Below are positions 1 to 7,703 of a DNA stretch of 64,000 bases, one piece after another. The notes under the pieces are model-generated. The model was not told where the DNA came from. It did not search any database and saw only the letters and a program-made list of their open reading frames with translations. The position numbers were made by a program, and so were the translations under genes. The DNA comes from Flavobacterium pisciphilum. Lineage in GTDB: Bacteria > Bacteroidota > Bacteroidia > Flavobacteriales > Flavobacteriaceae. Within the stretch, counting starts at the first letter, position 1; every line of letters starts with the position of its first letter. Location of the stretch: the NCBI RefSeq assembly GCF_020905345.1, contig NZ_JAJJMO010000001.1, forward strand, positions 4,402,001-4,466,000, written 5' to 3'.

Positions 1-21
1 AGTTTCTTTAAATAATTTAAG

Positions 22-192
22 ATGAGTTTTAATACTATTCCACCAATTTATTTTTATTTTGGCAGCATTCTTTCTTTTGTTTTGTCTAATATTTTTAGAG
101 AACAAAACCTAACAGTATATTACATATTATTAGTGATTGGGGTTGTTCTGTTTGTTTTAGGTCTTTTTAGAAGGATTCAGACAAAAAAATAA
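22..192 (+). CDS. small integral membrane protein, 56 aa
   Basis: A 56-codon frame runs from ATG at 22 to TAA at 190-192. The product has two hydrophobic segments, about residues 9-25 and 32-49, and ends in a basic tail (RRIQTKK), as expected of a small two-helix inner-membrane protein. A rho-independent terminator follows at 262-299, which supports this being a real gene end. I do not recognise the family and assign no function. The gene upstream lies outside the window, so operon membership cannot be judged. Confidence 0.6.
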   Translation: MSFNTIPPIYFYFGSILSFVLSNIFREQNLTVYYILLVIGVVLFVLGLFRRIQTKK

Positions 193-261
193 TTAATAAA
201 TAGATTTCCGTTTTATAACATAAAGCTTTCCTTTGTTAGAGTAAGCTGTGTTTTATATATA

Positions 262-299
262 AATCACCAAGGAATACTTATAGTATTCGTTGGTTTTTT
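262..299 (+). terminator. rho-independent terminator after the 56-aa membrane protein
   Basis: The arms ACCAAGGAATACT and AGTATTCGTTGGT pair with one G-G mismatch around a 3-nt loop, and a run of six T follows. It closes the small gene at 22-192 and separates it from the Flavo-1-like RNA. Confidence 0.75.
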
Positions 300-378
300 G
301 CTTTATAAATAAGTCTGAATAAAAAAGATAGTTTGTCGGGTTTTGGCAATTTTTTCTTCGTTATCAATTTTATAAAGT

Positions 379-386
379 TAACTTTG
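379..386 (+). promoter_or_regulatory. Bacteroidota -7 element (TAACTTTG)
   Basis: TAACTTTG is an exact match to the TAnnTTTG -7 consensus. No good TTG -33 box lies at the usual spacing; TTCG at 357-360 is 18 nt upstream. It lies about 40 nt before the structured RNA and could drive that RNA together with the lipoprotein gene at 533. Confidence 0.45.
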
Positions 387-417
387 TGTTTAACAAAAAA
401 CATTCATATTACCAAGA

Positions 418-516
418 AGCTTTAGCCCTGATAGAAGTGGCATCCTTTATTATGGTATCCTGACAAAGGAAGGATCTCATAATAAAGATATAGCGAATAG
501 CAGGAATGGCTCCTTG
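418..516 (+). ncRNA. Flavo-1-like structured RNA
   Basis: Nested helices are visible. AGCC 424-427 pairs with GGCT 508-511, and CTG 428-430 with CAG 501-503. CTTTATTAT 445-453 pairs with ATAATAAAG 479-487 over 9 bp. An apical stem joins ATCCT 457-461 to AGGAT 471-475. The conserved flanks (AGCCCTGATAGAAGTGGCATCC at the 5' side, ATAGCGAATAGCAGG at the 3' side) match what I remember of the Flavo-1 RNA family of Flavobacteria, whose function is unknown. The name is from memory, not from a covariance-model search. The element ends about 17 nt before the ATG at 533, so it could be a 5' UTR element as well as a free RNA. Confidence 0.7.
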
Positions 517-532
517 AAAAAAATAATTTATA

Positions 533-976
533 ATGAAAAACGTATTTAAAATTCTCTTAGTCTCACTTTTGTTCGTCGCTTGTCAACAGAAAATAGAACC
601 TGCCGATATTGCTAAAATAAATGGATATTGGGAGATTGAAAAAGTAGTTTTTGATAAGGGTGAGAATAAAGATTACGGAATGAATGAGAGCTATGATTAT
701 TTTATGATCGGAGCTGATAATATAGGAACTCGTCAAAAAGTAATGCCACAACTGGATGGTACATTTGTCACAAATGAGTTGCACGAAGATGTTAAAGTAA
801 GATTTAAAGACGGTAAAGCTTTCTTAGATTATTCAACACCTTATATGAAATGGAGTGAAGAATTAATTGCTTTAACAGACAGTGAGTTAGTGCTGTTAAA
901 CGCTGAGAAAAAGGAATATCATTATAAAAAAGCAGGACCAATTAATATTACAGAAAATGGCAAAAAGACTAAATAA
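533..976 (+). CDS. lipocalin-like lipoprotein
   Basis: The 147-aa product starts with a lipoprotein signal peptide (MKNVFKILLVSLLFVAC), lipobox FVAC with Cys17 as the lipidation site. The mature part begins with INGYWEIEKVVF, like the first strand of the lipocalin-like proteins common in Bacteroidota, and is rich in beta-type sequence. It is probably anchored in the outer or inner membrane facing the periplasm. The stop codon overlaps the DUF721 gene by 20 nt, so the two are co-translated. The Flavo-1-like RNA lies directly upstream. Function unknown; the family assignment is an inference from the fold-like pattern. Confidence 0.75.
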   Translation: MKNVFKILLVSLLFVACQQKIEPADIAKINGYWEIEKVVFDKGENKDYGMNESYDYFMIGADNIGTRQKVMPQLDGTFVTNELHEDVKVRFKDGKAFLDYSTPYMKWSEELIALTDSELVLLNAEKKEYHYKKAGPINITENGKKTK

Positions 977-1253
977 TCAGAGTACTGTTGGGGATATTTT
1001 GCAGAAAATCATCCAGGTTAATAAACTTCAACCCGGAATGGATGAGATTGATGTAAAAGACGCATGGAGACAACTAATGGGGAATGGTGTAAATAGTTAT
1101 ACCCGAAATGTAATTTTGAAAGGAAGTACGCTTTATGTTGAGCTTACGTCATCTGTTTTAAGAGAAGAATTGACTCATGGGAAATCTAAAATTATTACCA
1201 TGATCAATGAAGAATTGCGTAGAGATGTAGTTCGTGATGTGGTTTTGAGATAG
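957..1253 (+). CDS. DUF721 domain-containing protein
   Basis: This 98-aa protein has the DUF721 (DciA-like) pattern: an N-terminal helix (STVGDILQKIIQ), the conserved DAWRQLMG block at about residues 36-43, TRNVILKGSTLYVELTSSVLREEL in the middle, and a C-terminal helix that includes INEEL. DUF721 proteins include DciA, the helicase loader found in bacteria lacking DnaC, so a role in replication is possible here; that is inference. The ATG at 957 lies inside the end of the lipoprotein gene, pointing to translational coupling. In related genomes this gene often sits near recF, which may lie outside the window. Confidence 0.8.
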   Translation: MAKRLNNQSTVGDILQKIIQVNKLQPGMDEIDVKDAWRQLMGNGVNSYTRNVILKGSTLYVELTSSVLREELTHGKSKIITMINEELRRDVVRDVVLR

Positions 1254-1261
1254 GTTTTTTG

Positions 1262-1410
1262 AGGTTCTGAGGTACAAAGTTGCAAAGTTGCAAAGGTTTT
1301 GAGTTGTCTAGATTTTAATTTTTAAGTGATTGAAACTTGAATTAAACTTGAATTAAACTTGAGACTGAGGCTGAAAACTGAAAAACTATCTTCGACTCCG
1401 CTCAGGATGA
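1262..1410. repeat. intergenic simple-sequence patches (GTTGCAAA and ACTGAG types)
   Basis: The gap after the DUF721 gene holds short reiterated words: AAAGTTGCAAAGTTGCAAAGG at 1278-1296, two copies of TTGAATTAAAC at 1336-1359, then GAGACTGAGGCTGAAAACTG. The last type recurs at about 36262-36300. These are the degenerate patches often seen between genes in Flavobacterium; they encode nothing obvious. Confidence 0.5.
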
Positions 1411-1439
1411 TACTAGGACTAAAACACTATATAAAAAGA

Positions 1440-1473
1440 AAACCCGCTTCATTGAAGCGGGTTTTCTTTTTTG
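1440..1473. terminator. bidirectional terminator between DUF721 and ndk
   Basis: AACCCGCTTC and GAAGCGGGTT form a perfect 10-bp stem with a 3-4 nt loop. A T-rich run follows on the plus strand and an A-rich run precedes it, so the hairpin can end both the plus-strand DUF721 transcript and the minus-strand ndk transcript. Confidence 0.85.
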
Positions 1474-1523
1474 ATTTAAACTTGACTAAGAAATCTAAGC
1501 CAGTCTACAATCTAAGGTTTAAA

Positions 1524-1943
1524 TTAGAATTGCTCTCTTCCAGCAAAATGAAATGCACCTTCGATAGCAGCATTTTCATCGCTATCAGAACCGTGAACTG
1601 CATTTTCTCCGATAGAAGTTGCATATGCTTTACGAATTGTTCCTTCAGCAGCTTCAGCAGGGTTTGTAGCTCCGATTAAAGTTCTGAAATCTTCAACAGC
1701 GTTGTCTTTTTCTAAAATTGCAGCAACGATTGGTCCACGAGACATGAACTCTACTAATTCACCATAGAAAGGTCTTTCTGAGTGAACTGAGTAAAATGCT
1801 TTAGCATCAGCTACAGTTAATTGAGTTAATTTTAATGAAACGATTTTAAATCCTCCATTAGTAATCATTGCTAAGATATTTCCGATGTGTCCGTTTTGAA
1901 CTGCATCTGGCTTAATCATTGTAAAAGTTCTATTTGTTGCCAT
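1524..1943 (-). CDS. ndk: nucleoside diphosphate kinase
   Basis: Ndk moves the gamma-phosphate from ATP to nucleoside diphosphates through a phospho-histidine, balancing the cytosolic NTP and dNTP pools. The 139-aa product matches the usual length. It begins [10 protein letters not shown], the first strand with the nucleotide-binding Lys, and carries the active-site motif [12 protein letters not shown] with catalytic His117 and the Kpn-loop area around residues 92-100. The gene is monocistronic: a terminator lies at 1440-1473 and a TAnnTTTG promoter element at 1967-1974. Nothing is unusual. Confidence 0.97.
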   Translation of the reverse strand: MATNRTFTMIKPDAVQNGHIGNILAMITNGGFKIVSLKLTQLTVADAKAFYSVHSERPFYGELVEFMSRGPIVAAILEKDNAVEDFRTLIGATNPAEAAEGTIRKAYATSIGENAVHGSDSDENAAIEGAFHFAGREQF

Positions 1944-1966
1944 TTTTGTTTTTATTAAATTTTGTG

Positions 1967-1974
1967 CAAAAATA
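1967..1974 (-). promoter_or_regulatory. -7 element of the ndk promoter (TATTTTTG)
   Basis: Read on the minus strand, the sequence is TATTTTTGCAC, a perfect TAnnTTTG -7 box 24 nt before the ndk ATG. I see no TTG at the normal -33 spacing. Confidence 0.6.
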
Positions 1975-2084
1975 GACTTTTTTTATGAATTGAATTTAAT
2001 TAATTCACAATTAAAACTACAGAGACTACCTTTATGATAATTAATGTTGTAGAGTTGCATTAGTAACGATAGTTAGAAATGAAT

Positions 2085-3356
2085 TTAAACCTTAAAAATT
2101 AGTTTGTTCTTGTAAAAAATCCATAAAATAAATGTCCAAATTCCAACGTAAGTAAGCGCACCAGCTAATGAAGCCGTCATCGGATTACTGAAGAATGGGG
2201 CAATGCCAAAACGATATAAATACTCTAAAAGATTAATTTGTTGATCTGGACTATGCGGATTTTTAAATTGAACCATTACTAATCCTTGTGGGATTATTTG
2301 AGAAAAGAAAAATACAATCATAGGATTTACTCCCCAGATTAAGAATAATTTTATCCCCTTTTTTAAGTCCATAATATCAATAAGATAATATAGTATTGCT
2401 AGGCAAGTGGTTGCTAAGCCAGCTGTATATAATACGTATGTACTTGTCCATAGCGATTTGTTTATTGGGAAAACAATACTCCAAATTTGAGCAACGATAA
2501 TTAGAATAATACCAGCAATTGCCATCTTTTTAGCAATCTCTATTTTTGGTATAGAGCGGTGTAATAGTTGACCAATGAGTAAACCAATAATTCCTGTTGC
2601 AATTGATGGAATTGTACTTAAGATTCCTTCTGGATCCCATGTTATGGTTCCGCGATACATATGCCCTTTTAACAAGATACTATCTACCCAAGATGCTAGA
2701 TTGGTGTCTTTTTCAAAATTAGCTTCTCCGATTCCTGGAACCGGAATTAAAGCCATCATAGCCCAATATCCCAATAATAAGATAGAAGCAACTAGTATTT
2801 GTGTTCTTTGGTTTGATTTTAAATACAAAAGCGATACTACAAAATATACAATTGCAATACGTTGCAGTACTCCCGGTAATCTTACATCTTGATAGGCTTC
2901 GATACCACTATAAGCCAAAAAGAGATAAATAAATAAGATAGAAAAGGCTAGGATATTTTTTACTTTAGAGCTAAAATTCCCCATTAATGCATATCCTACA
3001 GCAATAGTTATAATTAATCGACCTACAAGCAATGGAATTCCTTCGAGTCCGAAAAGTTGTATTTTGGCAAAAAAATTAAAGAAGATCCCTAAACAAAACA
3101 TTCTTAAGGAGCGAACCAATATTTTATTAAAAGTGGTACTGTCAAAGGTTTTTGTAGGCATTGCAAATGAAACAGCAACTCCCATGATGAAGATGAAAAA
3201 TGGAAATACCAAATCGGTTGGTGTACAGCCATGCCACTCTGAATGTAATAGAGGAGGATAAACAGCGCTCCAGCTTCCGGGATTATTGACGATTGTCATT
3301 AATAAAATAGTTAATCCTCTGAAGACATCTAGTGAAATCAAGCGCTCTTTGGTCAT
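2085..3356 (-). CDS. HGSNAT/NagX-like membrane acyltransferase (DUF5009 type)
   Basis: The 423-aa polytopic membrane protein begins RLISLDVFRGLTILLMTIVNN and continues with the HSEWHGCTPTDLVFPFFIFIMG block, the signature of bacterial relatives of heparan-alpha-glucosaminide N-acetyltransferase (NagX, DUF5009). About ten hydrophobic segments fill the chain. Family members move acetyl groups from cytosolic acetyl-CoA across the inner membrane to amino sugars; the His in SEWHG corresponds to the conserved region of the family. Substrate here is unknown. The gene stands alone, downstream of bshC on the same strand with a 116-nt gap. Confidence 0.85.
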   Translation of the reverse strand: MTKERLISLDVFRGLTILLMTIVNNPGSWSAVYPPLLHSEWHGCTPTDLVFPFFIFIMGVAVSFAMPTKTFDSTTFNKILVRSLRMFCLGIFFNFFAKIQLFGLEGIPLLVGRLIITIAVGYALMGNFSSKVKNILAFSILFIYLFLAYSGIEAYQDVRLPGVLQRIAIVYFVVSLLYLKSNQRTQILVASILLLGYWAMMALIPVPGIGEANFEKDTNLASWVDSILLKGHMYRGTITWDPEGILSTIPSIATGIIGLLIGQLLHRSIPKIEIAKKMAIAGIILIIVAQIWSIVFPINKSLWTSTYVLYTAGLATTCLAILYYLIDIMDLKKGIKLFLIWGVNPMIVFFFSQIIPQGLVMVQFKNPHSPDQQINLLEYLYRFGIAPFFSNPMTASLAGALTYVGIWTFILWIFYKNKLIFKV

Positions 3357-3472
3357 AATGTTTTGGTAATAGGTTAGTTTTTGTTTTAAATGTTAATAAT
3401 TTGGTTTAGAGAGTAATATTCTAAGAAGCAAGCGGTTATTTATTTCCTTATGAGTATTACTTTATTGTGTTT

Positions 3473-5062
3473 TTATATTGTAATAATATTAAAATTAGAT
3501 TCTAGAGGTTTTAAATCTCGAATTAAAAGTGGAATTAATTCTTCTCCTTTTTCTATATAAAATTCTGAAAAATTAGCTTGACGTTCTTGTAAGCTTTTGT
3601 TAGGGAATAACTCATTTTGCAAGTCAATAATACGTTGTAAAATATCGTTTAGTTTTCTCTTTTGAGCTTTCAATAATCTCTTTTCAAGGTTTTCTAATCC
3701 TTTTATTTGTTTTACTTCTTGAGCTTTTACAGCTCCCGTAAATGATTTATCGGTTTGATTTGCTAATTCATAAAGATGCTCAAATTGTTTCTGTAGAATC
3801 TCTTTTTGAGGGGTTAAATCAATGGAAAATGGAGATAATTCTCTTGTGCTTTTATTGATTAAATTCTCTTGTTTTGAGAATAAATCGCTCCATGATAAAT
3901 TTAATTTATCTGCTTTTTTAACTTGTTTTTCGTTCGCTAAAAGCACCGAATTTCTAATTAAAAGCATCGGGAAAGTAATCTTTACAGTGTCAAAAAACGA
4001 TTTCAATTCTAACCAATATGCGATTTCTCCGCCTCCACCAATATAACATAAATTAGGCAGAATAATTTCCTGATATAGCGGACGCATGATTACGTTTGGA
4101 CTGAATTTTTCGGGATTACTTTCTAGTAAATCGAAGATTTCTTGTCCAGAGAATTCAATTCGGGTATTGTTTACTTTATATCTTCCATTTTCAAAAATGA
4201 TACGTTCGCGTAAATCATCTTCGATATAAAATAAATTAATTTCACGTGGATTTACCTGAACCGCATAATCTTTAAGCTTTTCAATAGTTTCCTGAACAGC
4301 TTTATAAGAAGATTGAGATTCTAGTTCTTCTTTTATATAGGGGATAAAGGCACGTTTTAAATTTGCATTGTCAGCATCTAAAATTACTAAACCTTGAGAA
4401 GCAAATAAGCTATTGGCTAGATAACGAGTTGCATCTGCTAGATTATTGTGTTTTAAATACGCTTCTTTGAATAATTTTTTCAAAACAGTAGCATTGGTAT
4501 TAGAGCCTAATTCTAAAGCGTATATTTCGAAAAATTCTTCAAGACCTTGTGTTGATAATCGGCCTACAGGTCCAGTACTTTCAGCATTCCATCTGAATTT
4601 CTTGCCTTTAAAATTGAAATAATTAATTTCTTCAAAATCATGGTCTTCCGTTGCCATCCAGTAAATAGGAACAAAATTATAGGAAGGATATTTTGATTTT
4701 AATTCGTTGGTAAGATTAATTGTAGAAATGATTTTATACAAAAAATATAATGGACCACTAAATAAGTTTAATTGATGTCCTGTTGTAACTGTAAATGTAT
4801 TTGGGAGCGCTAATGCTTCTATATTGTGCTTGGTTGAATCAGTAAGCTCAATTGTAGCATATTGTTCTCTTAAGGCTGAAACTAATGGAATTCGATTGTT
4901 ATCATCAAAGTTTTGTTGTTTTTCAATGATTTGTTTTTCGAAGTTTTCCAGTGTTGGGAAATTATTATATAGCGGTTTTAAATCTGATTTTTGCTCTAAA
5001 TAATCATGTATCAATGTTGAGAAATATCCTGAGGTCTGGTAGCTGATACAGTCGTTTGGCAT
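3473..5062 (-). CDS. bshC: bacillithiol biosynthesis cysteine-adding enzyme BshC
   Basis: BshC is thought to add cysteine to GlcN-malate in the last step of bacillithiol synthesis. The product is about 529 aa, the family's usual size. Recognisable blocks are the N-terminal DCISYQTSGYFSTLIHDYL, TVTTGHQLNLFSGPLYFLYKI and FVPIYWMATEDHDFEEINYF near residues 80-145, and NLCYIGGGGEIAYWLELK in the C-terminal half. I chose ATG at 5062. An upstream in-frame ATG at 5101 would add 13 residues, but it overlaps a likely -7 element (CAAAATTTA on the plus strand, 5099-5107), so it would lie at or before the transcript start. A 452-nt gap follows on the divergent side. Confidence 0.93.
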   Translation of the reverse strand: MPNDCISYQTSGYFSTLIHDYLEQKSDLKPLYNNFPTLENFEKQIIEKQQNFDDNNRIPLVSALREQYATIELTDSTKHNIEALALPNTFTVTTGHQLNLFSGPLYFLYKIISTINLTNELKSKYPSYNFVPIYWMATEDHDFEEINYFNFKGKKFRWNAESTGPVGRLSTQGLEEFFEIYALELGSNTNATVLKKLFKEAYLKHNNLADATRYLANSLFASQGLVILDADNANLKRAFIPYIKEELESQSSYKAVQETIEKLKDYAVQVNPREINLFYIEDDLRERIIFENGRYKVNNTRIEFSGQEIFDLLESNPEKFSPNVIMRPLYQEIILPNLCYIGGGGEIAYWLELKSFFDTVKITFPMLLIRNSVLLANEKQVKKADKLNLSWSDLFSKQENLINKSTRELSPFSIDLTPQKEILQKQFEHLYELANQTDKSFTGAVKAQEVKQIKGLENLEKRLLKAQKRKLNDILQRIIDLQNELFPNKSLQERQANFSEFYIEKGEELIPLLIRDLKPLESNFNIITI

Positions 5063-5216
5063 AAGTATAGGTTTATTTTTGATAGCTGTAAATTTAATCA
5101 AAATTTATACTTAAAAATGGATTTAACTATTGCTTATGATTTGATTTTTAAAAATAGTTATAATTCATTGAAAATCAATTAATTGAATGTAAAATAAGAA
5201 AATACTTGTTTTTAAA

Positions 5217-5248
5217 TTTGTTTATTTGAAAAATAATTTAAAAATTTG
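5217..5248 (+). promoter_or_regulatory. promoter of the short leader transcript upstream of the RtcB-PrfH island
   Basis: TTTG at 5217-5220 is followed by a 20-nt spacer and AAAATTTG at 5241-5248, then CA, as in many Bacteroidota promoters (TAnnTTTGCA). One -7 base departs from consensus. Transcription would begin at about 5253-5256, some 35 nt before the 28-codon ORF. Confidence 0.55.
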
Positions 5249-5289
5249 CACTCGAAAATAAATCACTAACCAAATTAATAACGAAGACA

Positions 5290-5376
5290 ATGTTTGTATT
5301 AAACTTTACCTCTCAAAACATCGCATCAGGATTAGATTCTGTTGTTATGTGTCTTCGTGGCTTTTCGCAATCATAG
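5290..5376 (+). CDS. 28-aa leader peptide candidate
   Basis: The frame ATG 5290 to TAG 5374-5376 encodes a 28-residue peptide beginning MFVLNFTSQ and ending VVMCLRGFSQS. It begins directly after helix segment 1, and its codons 22-25 contain helix segment 2 of the proposed attenuator. A promoter lies 40 nt upstream and a terminator 25 nt downstream, so the ORF sits in its own short transcript unless termination is bypassed. It shows no membrane segment or run of one regulatory amino acid; Met20 and Cys21 sit just before segment 2. Function is unknown, and it may matter only as a translated ruler. Confidence 0.45.
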   Translation: MFVLNFTSQNIASGLDSVVMCLRGFSQS

Positions 5377-5400
5377 CAAATCAATTTTAGATATATGAAT

Positions 5401-5434
5401 AAGCCCGAAGGAAATTAACTTTCGGGCTTTTTTT
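5401..5434 (+). terminator. rho-independent terminator of the leader transcript
   Basis: AAGCCCGAAGG and CTTTCGGGCTT form an 11-bp stem with one G-U wobble and a 7-nt loop, followed by TTTTT. It ends transcription about 120 nt before the first gene of the RtcB-PrfH island and could be the regulated stop of an attenuator. Confidence 0.85.
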
Positions 5435-5554
5435 ATTCTAGACACTTCAAAAAATTCCCGATACCCCGAACTCAATTTATCTATTTGAGATAAAATGCTT
5501 TTGCCTTGTATTTTCTAATACTTGGCAGGAAAACTATAATTTAATTTTTTTTAA

Positions 5555-6295
5555 ATGGACAATTATCTTTTAGATGACTATGTAATGTGTAGTCGTCTAA
5601 AAACCAAAAGAAGAAAAAAAAGATTAGTAAAAGAGGATTTTGAGAAACAGCTTGTTCAATTATCAAAACGAAAACATACAATTCAATTGGCAATTAAAGA
5701 TTTGCCTCTAATAGAATTGAAGGAACCTTATCAAAAAGGTTGGGTCCGTTTTTTTGTAGTTCGAAAAGATATTTTAAGCTCAGATCAAGCCATGTTTTAT
5801 GTAAATATATTAGAAAAGATAAACACATTTCAGTTTTCCAATCTTAAAGTATTTACTAATTACAAAAAACGCTTTGGAAAAAAAACAGATAATACGAGGA
5901 AACAATTTGTGAATAACATTAGCATTAGCGAATGGAGTAGCAATAAACTTGAGTTAACTGAAAAAGAAAAAATGTGTTTCACACTAATCGAAAAGTGGTC
6001 TAGTCGATACGGTCGTTTTGTAAGATATTACAAATTTAATGAGCCTTGGAGGTTTGTACTTAAAATTGAGCCCAATATAATTACACATAAGAAAGCTGTA
6101 AATGTAGTTCTTGAAAGCGAATTAAAGCTGATAGAGAACTATATAGAAAATTGGGATTTAAGATGTAAGATTTATAAAGGCAATAGAGATAGATATTATT
6201 ATATCAGCTTAAATAAGGCAAAATACAGTAATCAAAAAAACAGTAAAAATCTAAATGCGATGTATGAAGAGTATTTAGAAGAAAAATATACATAA
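5555..6295 (+). CDS. uncharacterised basic protein, first gene of RtcB-PrfH island
   Basis: The 246-aa protein is rich in Lys, Arg and aromatic residues and has no signal peptide or membrane segment, which suggests a cytosolic nucleic-acid-binding protein. A basic cluster KTKRRKKR lies at residues 17-24, and the middle (GWVRFFVVRKDIL, residues 62-74) and C-terminal half (RYGRFVRYYKFNEPW) look like mixed alpha-beta folds. I do not recognise a family. Its stop codon overlaps the rtcB start (TAATG at 6293-6297), so the two are translationally coupled and the protein probably acts with RtcB. Possible roles are recognising damaged RNA or preparing ends for ligation; both are inference. Confidence 0.8.
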   Translation: MDNYLLDDYVMCSRLKTKRRKKRLVKEDFEKQLVQLSKRKHTIQLAIKDLPLIELKEPYQKGWVRFFVVRKDILSSDQAMFYVNILEKINTFQFSNLKVFTNYKKRFGKKTDNTRKQFVNNISISEWSSNKLELTEKEKMCFTLIEKWSSRYGRFVRYYKFNEPWRFVLKIEPNIITHKKAVNVVLESELKLIENYIENWDLRCKIYKGNRDRYYYISLNKAKYSNQKNSKNLNAMYEEYLEEKYT

Positions 6296-7686
6296 TGGGA
6301 AATAAATTATCTGGAAAGGACCTAATTAAAATAGGCTTTCCAAAAAATAACAGTATCAATATTGCCTTGGGGCAGATAAACAGATACAGAAAACGAGAAA
6401 AAAAAGAAAGCATATTAACCGAAGCCAAAGAAGTTTTACTATTTCCTGAAAAATTTACAGGACATGGTACTTGGGGCAAAGTTGCCGAAGGATTGGTAAA
6501 CCCAGTACAGGTAAGAATGCATCAGCTCAATAATACACGTGCACCATTTTCCATATTTGGAGAAAATGAAATAGATGAGCAAGCCAAGTATCAGTTATAT
6601 GATGCTTTAAAGTTGCCAATTTCAGTTGCTGGTGCTTTAATGCCTGATGCACATTCTGGTTATGGATTGCCAATTGGTGGTGTACTTGCTACAGATAACG
6701 CTGTGATTCCATACGGAGTGGGAGTTGACATTGGTTGTCGAATGAGTTTGTCAATTTTTGATATTCCAGCTTCATTCTTTAAAGGAAAGGATCATCAGTT
6801 GCAAGCGATTTTAAAGGACCATACAAAGTTTGGAATGTATGAAACACATGCAATAAAAGCAGACCATGAATTGTTTAGCCGAAGTGAGTTTCAAGATATT
6901 CCGCTCTTAAAAAATCTGTTGAGTAAAGCTTACAAACAGCTTGGTACATCGGGAGGTGGAAATCATTTTGTAGAGTTTGGAATTGCGAAAATCACTAATC
7001 CTCTTAATGAATGGAAAATAGGTGTAGGCGAGTATTTTGCAGTGCTTTCGCATAGTGGATCAAGAGGATTGGGGGCTAACATTGCCAAACATTATACATA
7101 TCTAGCAACTAAACAATGTCCGTTACCAAAAAATGTACAGCATTTGGCTTGGTTGGATTTAAATACGCATGACGGGCAGGAATATTGGCTAGCTATGAAT
7201 TTAGCTGGTGATTATGCAAAAGCTTGTCATGATGATATTCACCGCCGAATTGCCAAAGCAATTGGTAAACGTGTGGTTGTGACAATCGAAAATCATCACA
7301 ATTTTGCTTGGAAAGAAACTGTAAATGGAAAAGAAGCTATTGTGCATCGTAAGGGAGCAACTCCTGCAAATGTTGGTGAATTGGGAATTATTCCAGGCTC
7401 AATGACAGCTCCAGGATTCATTGTTCAGGGAAAAGGAAATACAGCTAGTTTAAACTCAGCGTCACATGGTGCAGGGAGGCTTTTTTCTCGTAGAAAATGC
7501 AAGGAATCGTTTACGCAAAGTGAGATTAATAAAGTCTTAAAAGCAAACGATGTAAGTTTAATTGGTGGAAATATAGACGAAGCACCAATGGCATATAAAG
7601 ATATCAATAAAGTAATGGCCAATCAAGCGGAATTGGTGGATGTGTTAGGCACATTTACGCCAAAAATCGTTAGAATGGACAGGTAA
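6295..7686 (+). CDS. rtcB: RNA-splicing ligase RtcB
   Basis: RtcB joins RNA 2',3'-cyclic phosphate or 3'-phosphate ends to 5'-OH ends, using GTP and Mn2+ through a histidine-GMP intermediate. The 463-aa product carries the full active site: PDAHSGYG (Asp118, His120), GVDIGCRMS (Cys148), GGGNHFVEFG, HSGSRGLG, ENHHN and SASHGAGR with the guanylylated His391. Residues 1-70 include an extension compared with E. coli RtcB. The linkage to PrfH identifies it as the PrfH-associated type, reported to repair 16S rRNA cut in the decoding centre. It overlaps the 246-aa gene upstream by 1 nt and lies 17 nt before the zinc-ribbon gene. Confidence 0.96.
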   Translation: MGNKLSGKDLIKIGFPKNNSINIALGQINRYRKREKKESILTEAKEVLLFPEKFTGHGTWGKVAEGLVNPVQVRMHQLNNTRAPFSIFGENEIDEQAKYQLYDALKLPISVAGALMPDAHSGYGLPIGGVLATDNAVIPYGVGVDIGCRMSLSIFDIPASFFKGKDHQLQAILKDHTKFGMYETHAIKADHELFSRSEFQDIPLLKNLLSKAYKQLGTSGGGNHFVEFGIAKITNPLNEWKIGVGEYFAVLSHSGSRGLGANIAKHYTYLATKQCPLPKNVQHLAWLDLNTHDGQEYWLAMNLAGDYAKACHDDIHRRIAKAIGKRVVVTIENHHNFAWKETVNGKEAIVHRKGATPANVGELGIIPGSMTAPGFIVQGKGNTASLNSASHGAGRLFSRRKCKESFTQSEINKVLKANDVSLIGGNIDEAPMAYKDINKVMANQAELVDVLGTFTPKIVRMDR

Positions 7687-7703
7687 TTTTAAAATTTAAA
7701 AAG

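Larger units (their letters stand above)
5281..5434 (+). promoter_or_regulatory. candidate transcription attenuator with leader ORF
   Basis: Three alternative pairings can be drawn. Segment 1 (ACGAAGACA, 5281-5289) is the exact complement of segment 2 (TGTCTTCGT, 5350-5358). Segment 2 extended (CTTCG-T-GGCTT, 5353-5363) can instead pair with segment 3 (AAGCCCGAAG, 5401-5410): 10 bp with one bulged T. Segment 3 is also the 5' arm of the terminator, whose 3' arm is segment 4 (5419-5429). This 1:2, 2:3, 3:4 geometry is that of classical attenuators. A leader ORF runs from 5290 to 5376, so ribosome position would decide which hairpin forms. The structure is read directly; regulation of the downstream operon is inference. 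Confidence 0.45.

Noticed and set aside
1359..1679. Plus-strand ORF of 106 aa opposite ndk
   Set aside because: It starts in the repeat patch, crosses the terminator, and is antisense to ndk; its sequence is not protein-like.
5063..5101. Upstream ATG for bshC (5101)
   Set aside because: The extra 13 codons overlap a likely -7 element, so this start would precede or meet the transcript start.
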